Positions 53,615 to 62,184 of a stretch of 64,000 nt of DNA are shown one piece after another (the first letter of the stretch is position 1; each line of letters opens with the position of its first letter). The DNA lies in NCBI RefSeq assembly GCF_001707885.1, contig NZ_MASS01000009.1, forward strand, positions 1 to 64,000, read 5' to 3'. The notes beneath the pieces are model-generated. The model saw only the letters and a list, made by a program, of their open reading frames with translations, had not been told where the DNA came from and ran no database searches. This stretch comes from Desulfosporosinus cupriresistens (GTDB taxonomy: Bacteria; Bacillota; Desulfitobacteriia; Desulfitobacteriales; Desulfitobacteriaceae). The position numbers and the translations under genes were made by a program.

Positions 53615-54295
53615 TTGATAACCTCAGAATTAGAATTTATCACTAAAGCTTTAATAAAGGGACAGGCTAACCGGGTGAAAACTCTTACCATACTGGCGAT
53701 TGAGAACGGGATAGAACCCCGAACAATCCTTGAAAAAGCATTAATGCCAGGCATGCAGGAAATCGGAAGACAATTTAAAGATAACATTATCTATATTTCG
53801 GATGTATTAATCGCTTCACGGGCAATGTATGCGGGGTTGCATGTATTGAACCCGTTCTTGTCAAATCCACAGCAATCTTCACTCGGTAAAGTAGTTATTG
53901 GCACAGTAGCCGGAGATTTACATGATATCGGGAAAAATTTAATTGTTATGATGTTTTGTGGTGCTGGATTAGAAGTCATTGACCTTGGAATTGACGTCCA
54001 ACCTGAAGATTTTGCGCAAGCAATTATAGACCACCAGCCCGACATCTTGGCCATGTCTGCTATGCTTACGACCACTTTAGGTATGATGTCTGAGACAATA
54101 AGGGAACTCAATCGTCGGGATCTACGCGATAAAGTTAAAATTATTATTGGTGGAAGTCCAGCAACTCAAGAGTATGCACAAACTATCAAGGCAGATGGGT
54201 TTGCTGTCGATGTAATGAAAGCGGTTGATTTGGCAATGAAACTTATTAAAGAAAGTGTTAAACCTCATAAAGCTACACACTGCCTCGTTAACTGA
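53615..54295 (+). CDS. Corrinoid-binding protein (MtaC/MtmC-like)
   Basis: 226 residues from TTG 53615 behind GAGGAGGTGAG. A helical cap (about 1-85) is followed by the B12-binding domain with D-x-H-x-x-G in 'GDLHDIGKN' near 100-108, whose His is the lower cobalt ligand, and later 'AMSAMLTTT' and 'IIIGGSP'. It carries methyl groups between a substrate methyltransferase and a folate or thiol acceptor. No methyltransferase gene lies beside it, so it is an orphan here. Nearby cobalt and cobalamin-regulated genes fit. Confidence 0.93.
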   Translation: MITSELEFITKALIKGQANRVKTLTILAIENGIEPRTILEKALMPGMQEIGRQFKDNIIYISDVLIASRAMYAGLHVLNPFLSNPQQSSLGKVVIGTVAGDLHDIGKNLIVMMFCGAGLEVIDLGIDVQPEDFAQAIIDHQPDILAMSAMLTTTLGMMSETIRELNRRDLRDKVKIIIGGSPATQEYAQTIKADGFAVDVMKAVDLAMKLIKESVKPHKATHCLVN

Positions 54296-54494
54296 AAACC
54301 ATAAATGCACGGAGGCAAGAATGGTGAACTATCGATGAAAGTTTATAGGTTGGTTCCAGGAACTCTCGTCCAAACTGTCTGGCGAATGCAAAGAAGTTAT
54401 GCTATTAAGGCCATATGAGTCATTAGGTGGTGAGACGACGCCTGTGATTTATATGGTTTTTTATCATTTTGAAAGAGATTTATTATCCTTGACT

Positions 54495-54977
54495 TTAGTA
54501 GCGGAGATTTTTCCCATATAAATTTTTCAGGTGCTTTATTCTTAGTTGTCTAACCCAGTTTCCATGGTCTTCATACATATCTCCCCCTAGTGTTTTAATC
54601 ATTCGTGTACCATTCACAGTCTTAGCCTCAGGGACGCCGTAAAAGGAATTGGTTAACTGAGTAAATACAGTAATAACTCGATTTTTTCGCACTATGAGCA
54701 CGACTTGATTACCCTCTTGTGCAGGGTCTGGAGCTAAGTAGTACTTGGCACTTTTTTTCATTTTATTTAAGATACAAGCTACCTCATTAGCTTCCTCAAA
54801 AGATACCTCACGTGCAGTTTGTAACCACTCCGCCATAAAGCGGTTAACTGCGAGTGGGTCTAACCCAAGTCTACCAACAACACCTTCTAAGCTATGAACA
54901 GTGGCTGTAATCATATTATTTCCCCATCCCCTCATACTAATTAACCCATAGTCCATAGTTCCGTCTAAGAAAAACAT
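54495..54977 (-). CDS. Unrecognised protein behind a cobalamin riboswitch
   Basis: Up to 160 residues; a start at codon 22 (ATG after GAGGGGATGGGGAAATAAT) is also possible. 'LEGVVGRLGLDPLAVNRFMAEWLQTAREVSFEEANEVACILNKMKKSAKYYLAPDPAQEGNQVVLIVRKNRVITVFTQL' (in pieces) suggests an N-terminal helical part and a C-terminal small beta domain. It has no membrane segment or Cys pair. I do not recognise the family. It lies directly after a cobalamin riboswitch and terminator on the same strand, so cobalamin should repress it. A broken copy lies at 55396-55470. Confidence 0.65.
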   Translation of the reverse strand: MFFLDGTMDYGLISMRGWGNNMITATVHSLEGVVGRLGLDPLAVNRFMAEWLQTAREVSFEEANEVACILNKMKKSAKYYLAPDPAQEGNQVVLIVRKNRVITVFTQLTNSFYGVPEAKTVNGTRMIKTLGGDMYEDHGNWVRQLRIKHLKNLYGKNLRY

Positions 54978-55020
54978 CTCTAAAAATCACCTTATACATC
55001 AACCTAGAAGTAGAATAAAT

Positions 55021-55050
55021 AAACCTCCCGCACTCAAAGCAGGAGGTTTA
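55021..55050 (-). terminator. Terminator of the minus-strand cobalamin riboswitch
   Basis: TAAACCTCCTGC pairs with GCGGGAGGTTTA on the minus strand, followed by TTTATT. Confidence 0.8.
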
Positions 55051-55069
55051 TAAATATGCCAATAACATA

Positions 55070-55250
55070 AATATCCTTACCCTCCCATCCGTCGTGGGTG
55101 CTAAAGGTGAATTCCAAAATGAGCAGGTATCCTGGCTTAAGTTCATCGCAACCTTACGTCTTCCCGGATAACTCCAGTGACATTTTGTAAAGCTACTCCC
55201 TATTACAGTGGCGGGACCGCGTCAGAATTAGACTGACTTCTCATTTAAAT
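55070..55250 (-). promoter_or_regulatory. Cobalamin riboswitch (copy 1)
   Basis: The minus strand carries GACGCGGTCCCGCCACTG, GTCACTGG, GGGAAGACGTAAGG and the B12 box GCCAGGATACCTGC. These are the canonical class-I cobalamin aptamer elements in order. A terminator and then the unrecognised gene at 54977 follow. Sequence and layout mirror copy 2. Confidence 0.95.
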
Positions 55251-55308
55251 ATTATCTTTATGTTTGCAAAGACAATATACTCATTTGGTATAATATTAAG
55301 TTGCTTAA

Positions 55309-55337
55309 AGAATAGCATGGGTCAAATCCCCTGTCAA
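55309..55337 (-). promoter_or_regulatory. Promoter of riboswitch copy 1
   Basis: On the minus strand TTGACA and TATTCT are separated by 17 bases. The same promoter occurs on the + strand at 55801-55829. Confidence 0.75.
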
Positions 55338-55395
55338 TGGTATTTAAGGCCATTATCTTCATATATTCACCTCTAATCATAGATCGATTTAACAT

Positions 55396-55470
55396 CCTAG
55401 CCTCAGGTAATAGAACTGGTTAACGGAGCAATAGAGTGACCACTCGATTTTTTTACCATGCTTCCAGTTT
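55396..55470 (-). pseudogene. Short remnant of the 54495 gene
   Basis: 'cctagcctcagg' and 'ggttaacggagcaatagagtgaccactcgattttttt' resemble 54590-54690 of the intact gene ('cttagcctcaggg', 'ggttaactgagtaaatacagtaataactcgatttttt'). Nothing else of the gene remains. Confidence 0.5.
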
Positions 55471-55800
55471 TATCAGATTAAGGAACGAACGAGTGTAGGC
55501 CTAATGCTCTGCCCACATATGAACATAACTATGATATAAGAGAGAAGTGTATCTGAAAGGGGATTGCTTGGAGATCAAAATACGCTAGTAAGCTGCGTAG
55601 AGTTGTATTTATTAGTTAAAGCAGCTAGTTTGTTGTAGGTGATTTTAACATAGGATTAAAAAGTAAAATGTTAAATAATCAACATATTATGGTGAGATTA
55701 TCGTATTAATTACTTGTTAGCGGGAAGTATTCGCCTGAGAATTCAATAGAGCGTCATTTAAGGCATCATTTGAGAGTACTTCAAGCAGTATAATAAACCA

Positions 55801-55829
55801 TTGACAGGAAAATTAACCCATGCTATTCT
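55801..55829 (+). promoter_or_regulatory. Promoter of the cbiMN riboswitch
   Basis: TTGACA (55801-55806), 17-base spacer, TATTCT (55824-55829). Confidence 0.75.
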
Positions 55830-55874
55830 ATAGCCAATTTAATATTATGAAGAGTAAGTACACTTCTTTTGTAA

Positions 55875-56060
55875 AAAGAAGTGTTTAAAAGGGAAGTCGG
55901 TTTAAATCCGACGCGGTCCCGCCACTGTAACAGGGAGTAGCCTTGCAATGTGTCACTGGATTAAATCTGGGAAGACGTAGGGCTATGATGATCTAAAGCC
56001 AGGAAACCTGCTTATTCTGAATTTTCCTTTAGCCCACTAAGGATGGGAGGTAAGGATATC
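55875..56060 (+). promoter_or_regulatory. Cobalamin riboswitch (copy 2) ahead of cbiMN
   Basis: GACGCGGTCCCGCCACTG, GTCACTGGATTAAATCTGGG, AAGACGTAGGG and the B12 box GCCAGGAAACCTGC appear in order. A terminator follows. It should shut off cobalt uptake when cobalamin is plentiful. Confidence 0.95.
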
Positions 56061-56079
56061 TATGTCTCTGAACATATAT

Positions 56080-56107
56080 AACCTCTTGCATCCAGGTGCA
56101 AGAGGTT
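56080..56107 (+). terminator. Terminator of the cbiMN riboswitch
   Basis: AACCTCTTGCA pairs with TGCAAGAGGTT, followed by TATTTAATTT. Confidence 0.8.
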
Positions 56108-56262
56108 TATTTAATTTCTTTGATGGACCACTAGAATAATTTGAGAGTAAGAGCCTGTCCAATCAGATGGTGTTAAGGAGGTGTGCGATTTTAGAGCAGA
56201 TGGTTTGACGAAGACATAGGCAATATAGGCTTAAAGGTAGAGAATAAAGGAGTGGTTATATT

Positions 56263-57048
56263 TTGAACCTGCGAAAGTTTAGAAGTATTGGTTTATTAAT
56301 CATCTACGTTGTTGCTATCTATGTTATATTTCCGGATAATGCTTACGCTATGCATATTATGGAAGGCTTCTTGCCTTTTAACTGGGCCGCTTTTTGGTGG
56401 ATTGCGATGATTTCGTTTGTTATCGCTGGGGTAATTTCCATTAAGAAAACAGTGACTGAACACCCGAGTTTAAAGATGTTGCTGGCCATGGCCGGAGCCT
56501 TCGCTTTTGTTTTGTCGGCCCTGAAAATTCCGTCTGTAACGGGTAGCTGTTCGCACCCAACTGGTGTGGGCCTAGGTACGATTCTGTTTGGACCTGCAGC
56601 AATGACTGTCTTGGGGATGATTGTCTTAATCTTTCAGGCTCTATTACTGGCTCACGGCGGAATAACAACCCTAGGTGCTAACACGTTTTCTATGGGGATT
56701 GTTGGACCATTTGTTTCTTATGCTATCTATAAAGGTACCAAGAAAATGGGCGCGCCGCTGTGGCTATCTGTTTTTCTATCAGCAACGATAGGGGACCTAA
56801 TGACCTACATCACAACTTCCTTTCAGCTGGGGCTGGCTTTTCCTGCAGCCACAGGTGGAGTAATGGCTTCTACAGTAAAATTCATGGGTATCTTTGCGTT
56901 CACTCAGCTTCCTTTAGCTATAAGTGAGGGTATCCTTACGGTAATGGTGATTAATATTCTGAGTGCTTACAGTAAAAAAGAGTTGCAGATTTTATCGGTA
57001 TTTACTGGGAAAGAGTTGCCTAGCAACAAACAGGGGGTGAAAGTATGA
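56263..57048 (+). CDS. cbiM: Cobalt ECF transporter S-component CbiM
   Basis: 261 residues from TTG 56263 (GGAGTGG upstream). A signal peptide of about 29 residues leads to 'AMHIMEGFLP', whose mature N-terminal Met-His is the cobalt-binding site. Six to seven membrane segments follow, with 'GSCSHPTGVGLG' and 'HGGITTLGANTFSMG' as CbiM signatures. It captures Co(II) for CbiQO. A cobalamin riboswitch lies upstream. The coupled cbiQO genes are not in this operon. Confidence 0.95.
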   Translation: MNLRKFRSIGLLIIYVVAIYVIFPDNAYAMHIMEGFLPFNWAAFWWIAMISFVIAGVISIKKTVTEHPSLKMLLAMAGAFAFVLSALKIPSVTGSCSHPTGVGLGTILFGPAAMTVLGMIVLIFQALLLAHGGITTLGANTFSMGIVGPFVSYAIYKGTKKMGAPLWLSVFLSATIGDLMTYITTSFQLGLAFPAATGGVMASTVKFMGIFAFTQLPLAISEGILTVMVINILSAYSKKELQILSVFTGKELPSNKQGVKV

Positions 57049-57344
57049 AACCGATTGCCAAGAATGGAATATTACTGGTAATTGTTGTTGTCTTGGCCTT
57101 CGCTCCGCTTTTTGTAGCCCATAATGGCGAATTTGCCGGAGCTGATGATCAGGCAGAGCAGGCAATTAGCTCGATCAATGCTAATTATGAACCTTGGTTT
57201 AAGCCCTTGTGGGAACCACCAAGTGGAGAGGTTGAATCTTTTTTGTTTGCCTTACAGGCTGCGCTTGGCAGTGGATTCGTCTTTTATTATTTGGGTTATT
57301 CGAAGGGTAGATATAACGAGAGCAAGAAAAGTCAAGCTGGGTAA
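57045..57344 (+). CDS. cbiN: Cobalt transporter accessory subunit CbiN
   Basis: 99 residues, two membrane segments flanking an extracytoplasmic loop ('FAGADDQAEQAISSINANYEPWFKPLWEPPSGEVESFLFALQAALGS' in pieces), the CbiN pattern. A 4-base overlap with cbiM shows coupling. CbiN helps load the metal into CbiM. Confidence 0.93.
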   Translation: MKPIAKNGILLVIVVVLAFAPLFVAHNGEFAGADDQAEQAISSINANYEPWFKPLWEPPSGEVESFLFALQAALGSGFVFYYLGYSKGRYNESKKSQAG

Positions 57345-57925
57345 CCTTGGATTGTTATGTCTTGGAGACAATGGCAGATGCTTGTGAGAAAATAGAAGGA
57401 CATTTTTCGCTATGACTTGGCCCAATAGTGGCTTCTCTGTTACGCAAGCATGGAACATGTTGTGGGAAGCAGGTTATGGTGCTAATAAATAACATCAACA
57501 ATTATTGTTATTAGGATTGATAAGGCGTTCTCGTGAGAGAACGTTTTTTGTTTCTATATGAAAGGAGGCCTGAGTGATAAAACTTTGAGAATAATTATCT
57601 ATAGACGGAAATAATTAATTTTGATAAGGAACAATTTGGCAGGAATTCGCGAACGATTGTAGAATGTAAATTATTGAGGAAATGATATTGCTGTGCAATA
57701 CCATGAAGGTGTTTGCAAAAACCATGGAGGTTTGACTCGTTAGAGTCTACTTCATGGTTTTTATTTTTGCTCAGGTAGAAAATGACGTACAAGGTCAATG
57801 ATGGAGGTGAATTTTATGGAGAAAACATAAGCAGGTTGGACGATTGGCAACGCTGCGTTGTCTAGGAAGTGTGAGGAGAAAGAGAAAAGGACTCAAAAAA
57901 CTAATAATTAAGGAGTAGATGAACG
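57345..57925. other. Gap with short frame, terminator and hairpin
   Basis: A 26-codon frame at 57412-57492 ('MTWPNSGFSVTQAWNMLWEAG...') has no ribosome site and may be a relic. A terminator is at 57526-57549 (CGTTCTC with GAGAACG, six T). A hairpin at 57717-57762 (AACCATGGAGGTTTGACTC with GAGTCTACTTCATGGTT) is of the same type as those at 53.1 and 53.5 kb. Confidence 0.5.
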
Positions 57926-58561
57926 ATGGATGAACTAGTTCAGAGAGATTGGGATCGTTGTGTGGAGTTTCATGGACATGTCTGTCCGGGGTTAGCGATT
58001 GGCTTCCAAGCCGCTCAGATTGCCTTAAAAGTGCTCCCTGCTTTAGAGGGGGAGACGTACAATCCTAAAAGTGGAATTGTCAGCATTGTGCAGAACGATG
58101 CTTGTTGCGTGGATGCCGTGCAGACGTTGCTTTCAAGCACCTTTGGCAAAGGAAATCTAATGTTCAAGGATCATGGCAAGTTCGTTTTCAGTTTCATCCG
58201 TCGTCAGGATGGGCGTGGTGTTCGTGTGGCCCTGAAGTATGACGCCATGGATAATGAGAGGCATCAAGCTTTGAGGTCTAAAGTGATGGATAATACAGCA
58301 ACCCCGGCTGAGGTAGAGGAATTTTATAAAGTGCATGAAGAGCTTTCGATGCATCTAGTGGAAGCCCTGCCGGAAGAGCATTTTGATTGGCGGGAAATCA
58401 CCTTTGAATTGCCGAAGGGTCCTAAACTCAATCCTACCGTGCAATGTGCTTACTGTGGAGAAGGTGTAATGGAACAACGGGCGAGTGTTCGCGATGGATG
58501 TATTGCTTGTCCGGAGTGTGTGGAAACCTATGAGTCGCGGGTCCTTGTGTTAAATAAATGA
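57926..58561 (+). CDS. FmdE-family protein with zinc ribbon
   Basis: 211 residues. 'CVEFHGHVCPGLAIGFQAAQIALK' is the FmdE metal site; 'VQNDACCVDAVQTLLSSTFGKGNL' follows; the C-terminus has CAYCGE and CPECVE. It heads an operon with a FecCD-type permease, an ATPase and a binding protein, so it probably handles the imported ligand or metal. Which ligand is unknown; molybdenum- or tungsten-related use is suggested only by the family name. RBS AAGGAG precedes ATG 57926. Confidence 0.87.
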   Translation: MDELVQRDWDRCVEFHGHVCPGLAIGFQAAQIALKVLPALEGETYNPKSGIVSIVQNDACCVDAVQTLLSSTFGKGNLMFKDHGKFVFSFIRRQDGRGVRVALKYDAMDNERHQALRSKVMDNTATPAEVEEFYKVHEELSMHLVEALPEEHFDWREITFELPKGPKLNPTVQCAYCGEGVMEQRASVRDGCIACPECVETYESRVLVLNK

Positions 58562-58598
58562 AAGCTTGAGCTGGGAAAATGATTTGAGGTGATTAAAG

Positions 58599-59678
58599 TT
58601 GCTTCGTGATGAAACCGTGCCGGATGGCGGGATAATTCATTACTTAAACTATACCTGGAAGAAGAAATTAATCTTGTTGGGTCTGCTGGTTATGACTGCT
58701 CTGCTCTCCCTATATGCCATCAGTGCCGGTTCGGCCGAGCTTACCCCCTGGCAAGTGGTTCTGACGTTACTCGGTCGAACCGAGGGACAGTCTCAGATTA
58801 TCATTTGGTCAATCCGTTTACCCCGAGTATTGGCCTCGATGGTTGCGGGGATCGGTTTGGCGGTTGCCGGTGCGGTCATGCAGAATATTCTCCGCAATCC
58901 CTTAGCTTCTCCGAGTACCCTCGGAATTGCTCAAGGCGCAGCCTTTGGAGCCGCGCTGGCCATCATCGGCTGGGGAGCCGGCAGCACTTCCAGTACAGGT
59001 GGAGGAGCGTTACTGATTAATAGTCCCTATACTGTCACAATCTCAGCTTTTGTAGCGGCGATGCTTACGACGATGATCATTCTCTTTTTGGCCCAATATA
59101 AGGGAGTGTCTCCCGAGTCAATGGTGTTGGCTGGTGTTGCTTTAGGATCTCTCTTCTCCGCGGCTACAATGCTCTTGCAGTTTTTTACCAATGATGTTAA
59201 TGTTGCAGCCGTCGTTTTTTGGACCTTTGGCGACATCGGGCGGGCATCATGGGGTGAGTTGGGGATTATGTCCTGTGTGGTCTTAGGAGCCTTGCTCTTT
59301 TTCTTGTTCAACCGCTGGAATTATAATGCCCTGGACAGTGGGGCTGAAACTGCCAAAGGTCTGGGTGTCAATGTAGAGCGGACGAGACAGTGGGGGATGT
59401 TCTTTGCCTCTTTGATCACGGCTACCGTCGTTTCCTTCTTGGGAATCATCGCTTTCATTGGTCTCGTCGCTCCACACCTCGTAAAACGTTTGATTGGTGG
59501 GGACAATCGTTTTCTTATTCCGGCTTCTGGGGTGATGGGTGCCTTGTTGCTTTTGGCTGCGGATACTCTGTCCAGGCGGATTATTGCGCCTGTGGTTTTG
59601 CCGGTTGGAGCAGTCACTTCCTTTCTGGGTGCACCGCTCTTTCTCTATCTTTTAGTTAGGGGGTCTAAGTTACGATGA
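58599..59678 (+). CDS. ABC transporter permease, FecCD/BtuC family
   Basis: 359 residues from TTG 58599, nine to ten membrane segments. 'RLPRVLASMVAGIGLAVAGAVMQNILRNPLASPSTLGIAQGAAFGAAL' and 'GIIAFIGLVAPHLVKRLIGGDNR' are the FecCD signatures including the ATPase-contact loop. It imports a chelated metal, haem, cobalamin or oxyanion. It overlaps the ATPase gene by 4 bases. Confidence 0.93.
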   Translation: MLRDETVPDGGIIHYLNYTWKKKLILLGLLVMTALLSLYAISAGSAELTPWQVVLTLLGRTEGQSQIIIWSIRLPRVLASMVAGIGLAVAGAVMQNILRNPLASPSTLGIAQGAAFGAALAIIGWGAGSTSSTGGGALLINSPYTVTISAFVAAMLTTMIILFLAQYKGVSPESMVLAGVALGSLFSAATMLLQFFTNDVNVAAVVFWTFGDIGRASWGELGIMSCVVLGALLFFLFNRWNYNALDSGAETAKGLGVNVERTRQWGMFFASLITATVVSFLGIIAFIGLVAPHLVKRLIGGDNRFLIPASGVMGALLLLAADTLSRRIIAPVVLPVGAVTSFLGAPLFLYLLVRGSKLR

Positions 59679-60427
59679 TCTTATCCGTTAATGGGATCGA
59701 ATTCAGATATGGATGTCGCACAATTTTAGAGAATATAGGTTTCACTGTCCAGCGGGGGGAGTTCTTATCTATTTTAGGGAATAATGGCGCTGGAAAATCA
59801 ACCTTGCTGAAGACACTGAATAAAATTCTCTCACCGCAACAAGGGAATATCTTTATTGGGCAACAGGAATTGTCTAAACTTAGCCGCTTGGCGATTGCCC
59901 TTAAAATGGCCTATGTCGCGCAAAACTACGGGAGCAATCGTCAGACCGTCTTTGACGCTGTGCTCTTGGGCCGTAAACCTCACATTAAGTGGGAGGCGAC
60001 AGCAGCCGATTTATCTTTGGTCCAGGGAATCCTGGTAAAAACAGGTTTGGCGGAGTTTGCCCTGCGCTACTTAGATGAACTGAGTGGAGGAGAACTGCAG
60101 AAGGTTGTCATCGCCAGAGCCTTGGCCCAGGAACCCGAGGTTCTGCTCTTGGATGAGCCCACCAGCAATTTGGATCTGAGAAATCAAATGGAAGTTCTGA
60201 AAACCATCCGGACCGCGGCTCAAGAGAAAAATATTGCAGTGGTTGCTGTGATGCACGATCTTAATTTAGCTTTGCGCTTTTCGGATAAATTCTTATTGCT
60301 CCAGGATACAAAGGTTTTTGCGGCGGGTGGTCCGGAGGTGATGACGGCAGAAAATATCACTCAGGCCTATGGAGTTCCGGTAAGCGTGGATAGAGTACAG
60401 AACCAAATGGTCGTAATTCCCAGGTGA
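59675..60427 (+). CDS. ABC transporter ATPase, FecE/BtuD family
   Basis: 250 residues. Walker A 'GNNGAGKST' near 37, signature 'LSGGELQKVVIARALA', Walker B 'LLLDEPTSNLD' and H-loop 'AVMHDLNLAL' are all intact. It drives the permease encoded immediately upstream. Confidence 0.95.
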   Translation: MILSVNGIEFRYGCRTILENIGFTVQRGEFLSILGNNGAGKSTLLKTLNKILSPQQGNIFIGQQELSKLSRLAIALKMAYVAQNYGSNRQTVFDAVLLGRKPHIKWEATAADLSLVQGILVKTGLAEFALRYLDELSGGELQKVVIARALAQEPEVLLLDEPTSNLDLRNQMEVLKTIRTAAQEKNIAVVAVMHDLNLALRFSDKFLLLQDTKVFAAGGPEVMTAENITQAYGVPVSVDRVQNQMVVIPR

Positions 60428-60509
60428 GTTTAGAGAGCTGGAACTTTATTCAAGTGTTTTCCTCCTTGAAAATATCTATTATTGAAAAGGATGTCTGGCT
60501 TGGGCGGAG

Positions 60510-60737
60510 TGCCTTCTGACCGAGGAGATCCTCAGAGAAAATTATGCCTTGATCATCGGTAAAGTAGTGCACTTGGAAGCCGATGATAACTTCTTTAATG
60601 AAGCCGGAGAAATGGATTTTGAGCGGGCCCAGCCTCTCTTCATCATGATTGGCGAGCAGGGAATTCAGTTTACCAGACCGATTATATCCACGAGAAAAGC
60701 AGCTCATTCGGAGATGTTTATAAAAAAGGAGCTCTAA
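60510..60737 (+). pseudogene. C-terminal fragment of an unidentified gene
   Basis: An open frame without start signals reads 'LTEEILRENYALIIGKVVHLEADDNFF' and ends 'SEMFIKKEL'. It looks like real protein (flavin-reductase-like strands are possible) but lacks the N-terminal part. It sits inside the ABC operon between ATPase and binding protein. Confidence 0.5.
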
Positions 60738-60861
60738 AAGCATTTGTGCAGGGTCGTTATTGCCTCCGCAATGTAGTCTTATCATTAGCCAAATGTATTT
60801 CGAAAGTTGACATAGGAGCGAATTCGAAACACGGAGTACCAGAGCAGAGAGGATGAATTCA

Positions 60862-61989
60862 ATGAAAAAGGTGATAGCGTTATTGTTGGCTTTGCTTATG
60901 CCAGCGTTGCTTTTAACGGGATGTGGAGATGCTGCAGGCACTAAAGAATCGGGAACAGTTCCGGCAGCAGCGGCTCAGGTTCAGAAACAAAAAATTACTG
61001 ATTTGGTCGGGAGAGAAGTCGAGATTGCGGTACTCGTCCAAAGGGTCGTGGCGATTGGACCGGGGGCGTTGCGGCTGCTGGCCTATGATGAAGGGACATC
61101 CCTGGTGGTGGGTATCGAAGAGACTGAGAAAAAGCCTTCTCCCGGGAGATCCTACATGCTGGCTTATCCAGACTTGAAAAAGCTGCCCAGTATTGGTCAG
61201 GGGGGACCGGATACTGCCCCGAACGAGGAGAGTTTGGTTAGCGTCAAACCAGATGTTATTTTTGTCAACTCTCTTGTCGATAAAGAGAAGGCGAATCAAC
61301 TTCAAGCCAAGACAGGAATTCCCGTGGTTGTCCTGAGCTATGGCCCACTGGCAACCTTTGATGAGGATCTTTACCGTTCTTTAACTATGGTTGGCATGAT
61401 CATAGGGAAAGAGAAGCGGGCTCAAGAGGTTGTGAGTTATCTTAAACAAAGTGAAAAGGATTTGGCAGAGCGGACGGAGGATGTTCCGGCGGAGGACATA
61501 CCAAAGGTCTATGTCGGTGCTGTAAGTATGAAAGCAAAGCTGGGGATTGAAAGTACTCAGGCTAAATACCCGCCGTTTAAGTTCATTGGAGCGAAAAATG
61601 TTGTCGATGAAACAGGCAAGAGTGGAACCGTTATGATCGATAAAGAAAAAATTATCAACTGGGATCCCGATATCTTATTCCTTGATGAGGGTGGTTATAC
61701 AGTCGTTACGGATGATTTTAAGAAAAATCCTGCTTTTTATCAGTCTTTGCGAGCGGTGAAAAACGGCCAAGTTTATAGTCAGATTCCCTACAATAACTAT
61801 ACTACCAATATTGACACGGCATTTGCCGATGCTTATTACGCAGGCAAAATTATCTTTCCTCAACAGTTCCAAGACATTGATCCGATTAAGAAGAGTGATG
61901 AAATTTATCAGTTTCTGCTAGGCAAACCCCTGTATGCAGAAATGGCACGGGATTTTGGAGGCTTTAAAAAGCTTGAGATAGGGAAGTAA
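60862..61989 (+). CDS. ABC substrate-binding lipoprotein (Peripla_BP_2)
   Basis: 375 residues from ATG 60862, 9 bases after AGAGAGG; ATG 60853 is immediately after that site. Lipobox LLLTGC. 'KITDLVGREVEI', 'VSVKPDVIFVNS' and the C-terminal 'PYNNYTTNIDTAFADAYYAG' are typical of the family; the last motif recalls binding proteins of MolA-like and archaeal metal/oxyanion uptake systems. It is the extracellular receptor for the FecCD-type importer upstream. The substrate is not proven. Confidence 0.9.
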   Translation: MKKVIALLLALLMPALLLTGCGDAAGTKESGTVPAAAAQVQKQKITDLVGREVEIAVLVQRVVAIGPGALRLLAYDEGTSLVVGIEETEKKPSPGRSYMLAYPDLKKLPSIGQGGPDTAPNEESLVSVKPDVIFVNSLVDKEKANQLQAKTGIPVVVLSYGPLATFDEDLYRSLTMVGMIIGKEKRAQEVVSYLKQSEKDLAERTEDVPAEDIPKVYVGAVSMKAKLGIESTQAKYPPFKFIGAKNVVDETGKSGTVMIDKEKIINWDPDILFLDEGGYTVVTDDFKKNPAFYQSLRAVKNGQVYSQIPYNNYTTNIDTAFADAYYAGKIIFPQQFQDIDPIKKSDEIYQFLLGKPLYAEMARDFGGFKKLEIGK

Positions 61990-62184
61990 AAGCGGCACTT
62001 CTTTTTTGCTATCTTTAGTGATGGGGGCGAAGTTACGATGATCTTAGTGGTTAATAAGCGATCTCGATGTTTCTCTCTTCCAAACTGGAGTGAGTTTTCT
62101 CCTGGACAGAAAATGCATGACATATTGTGGTTATTGCTGAAGTCGAACACCTTCCCTGTATATGAGAAAGAATGAGGAGGTTAT

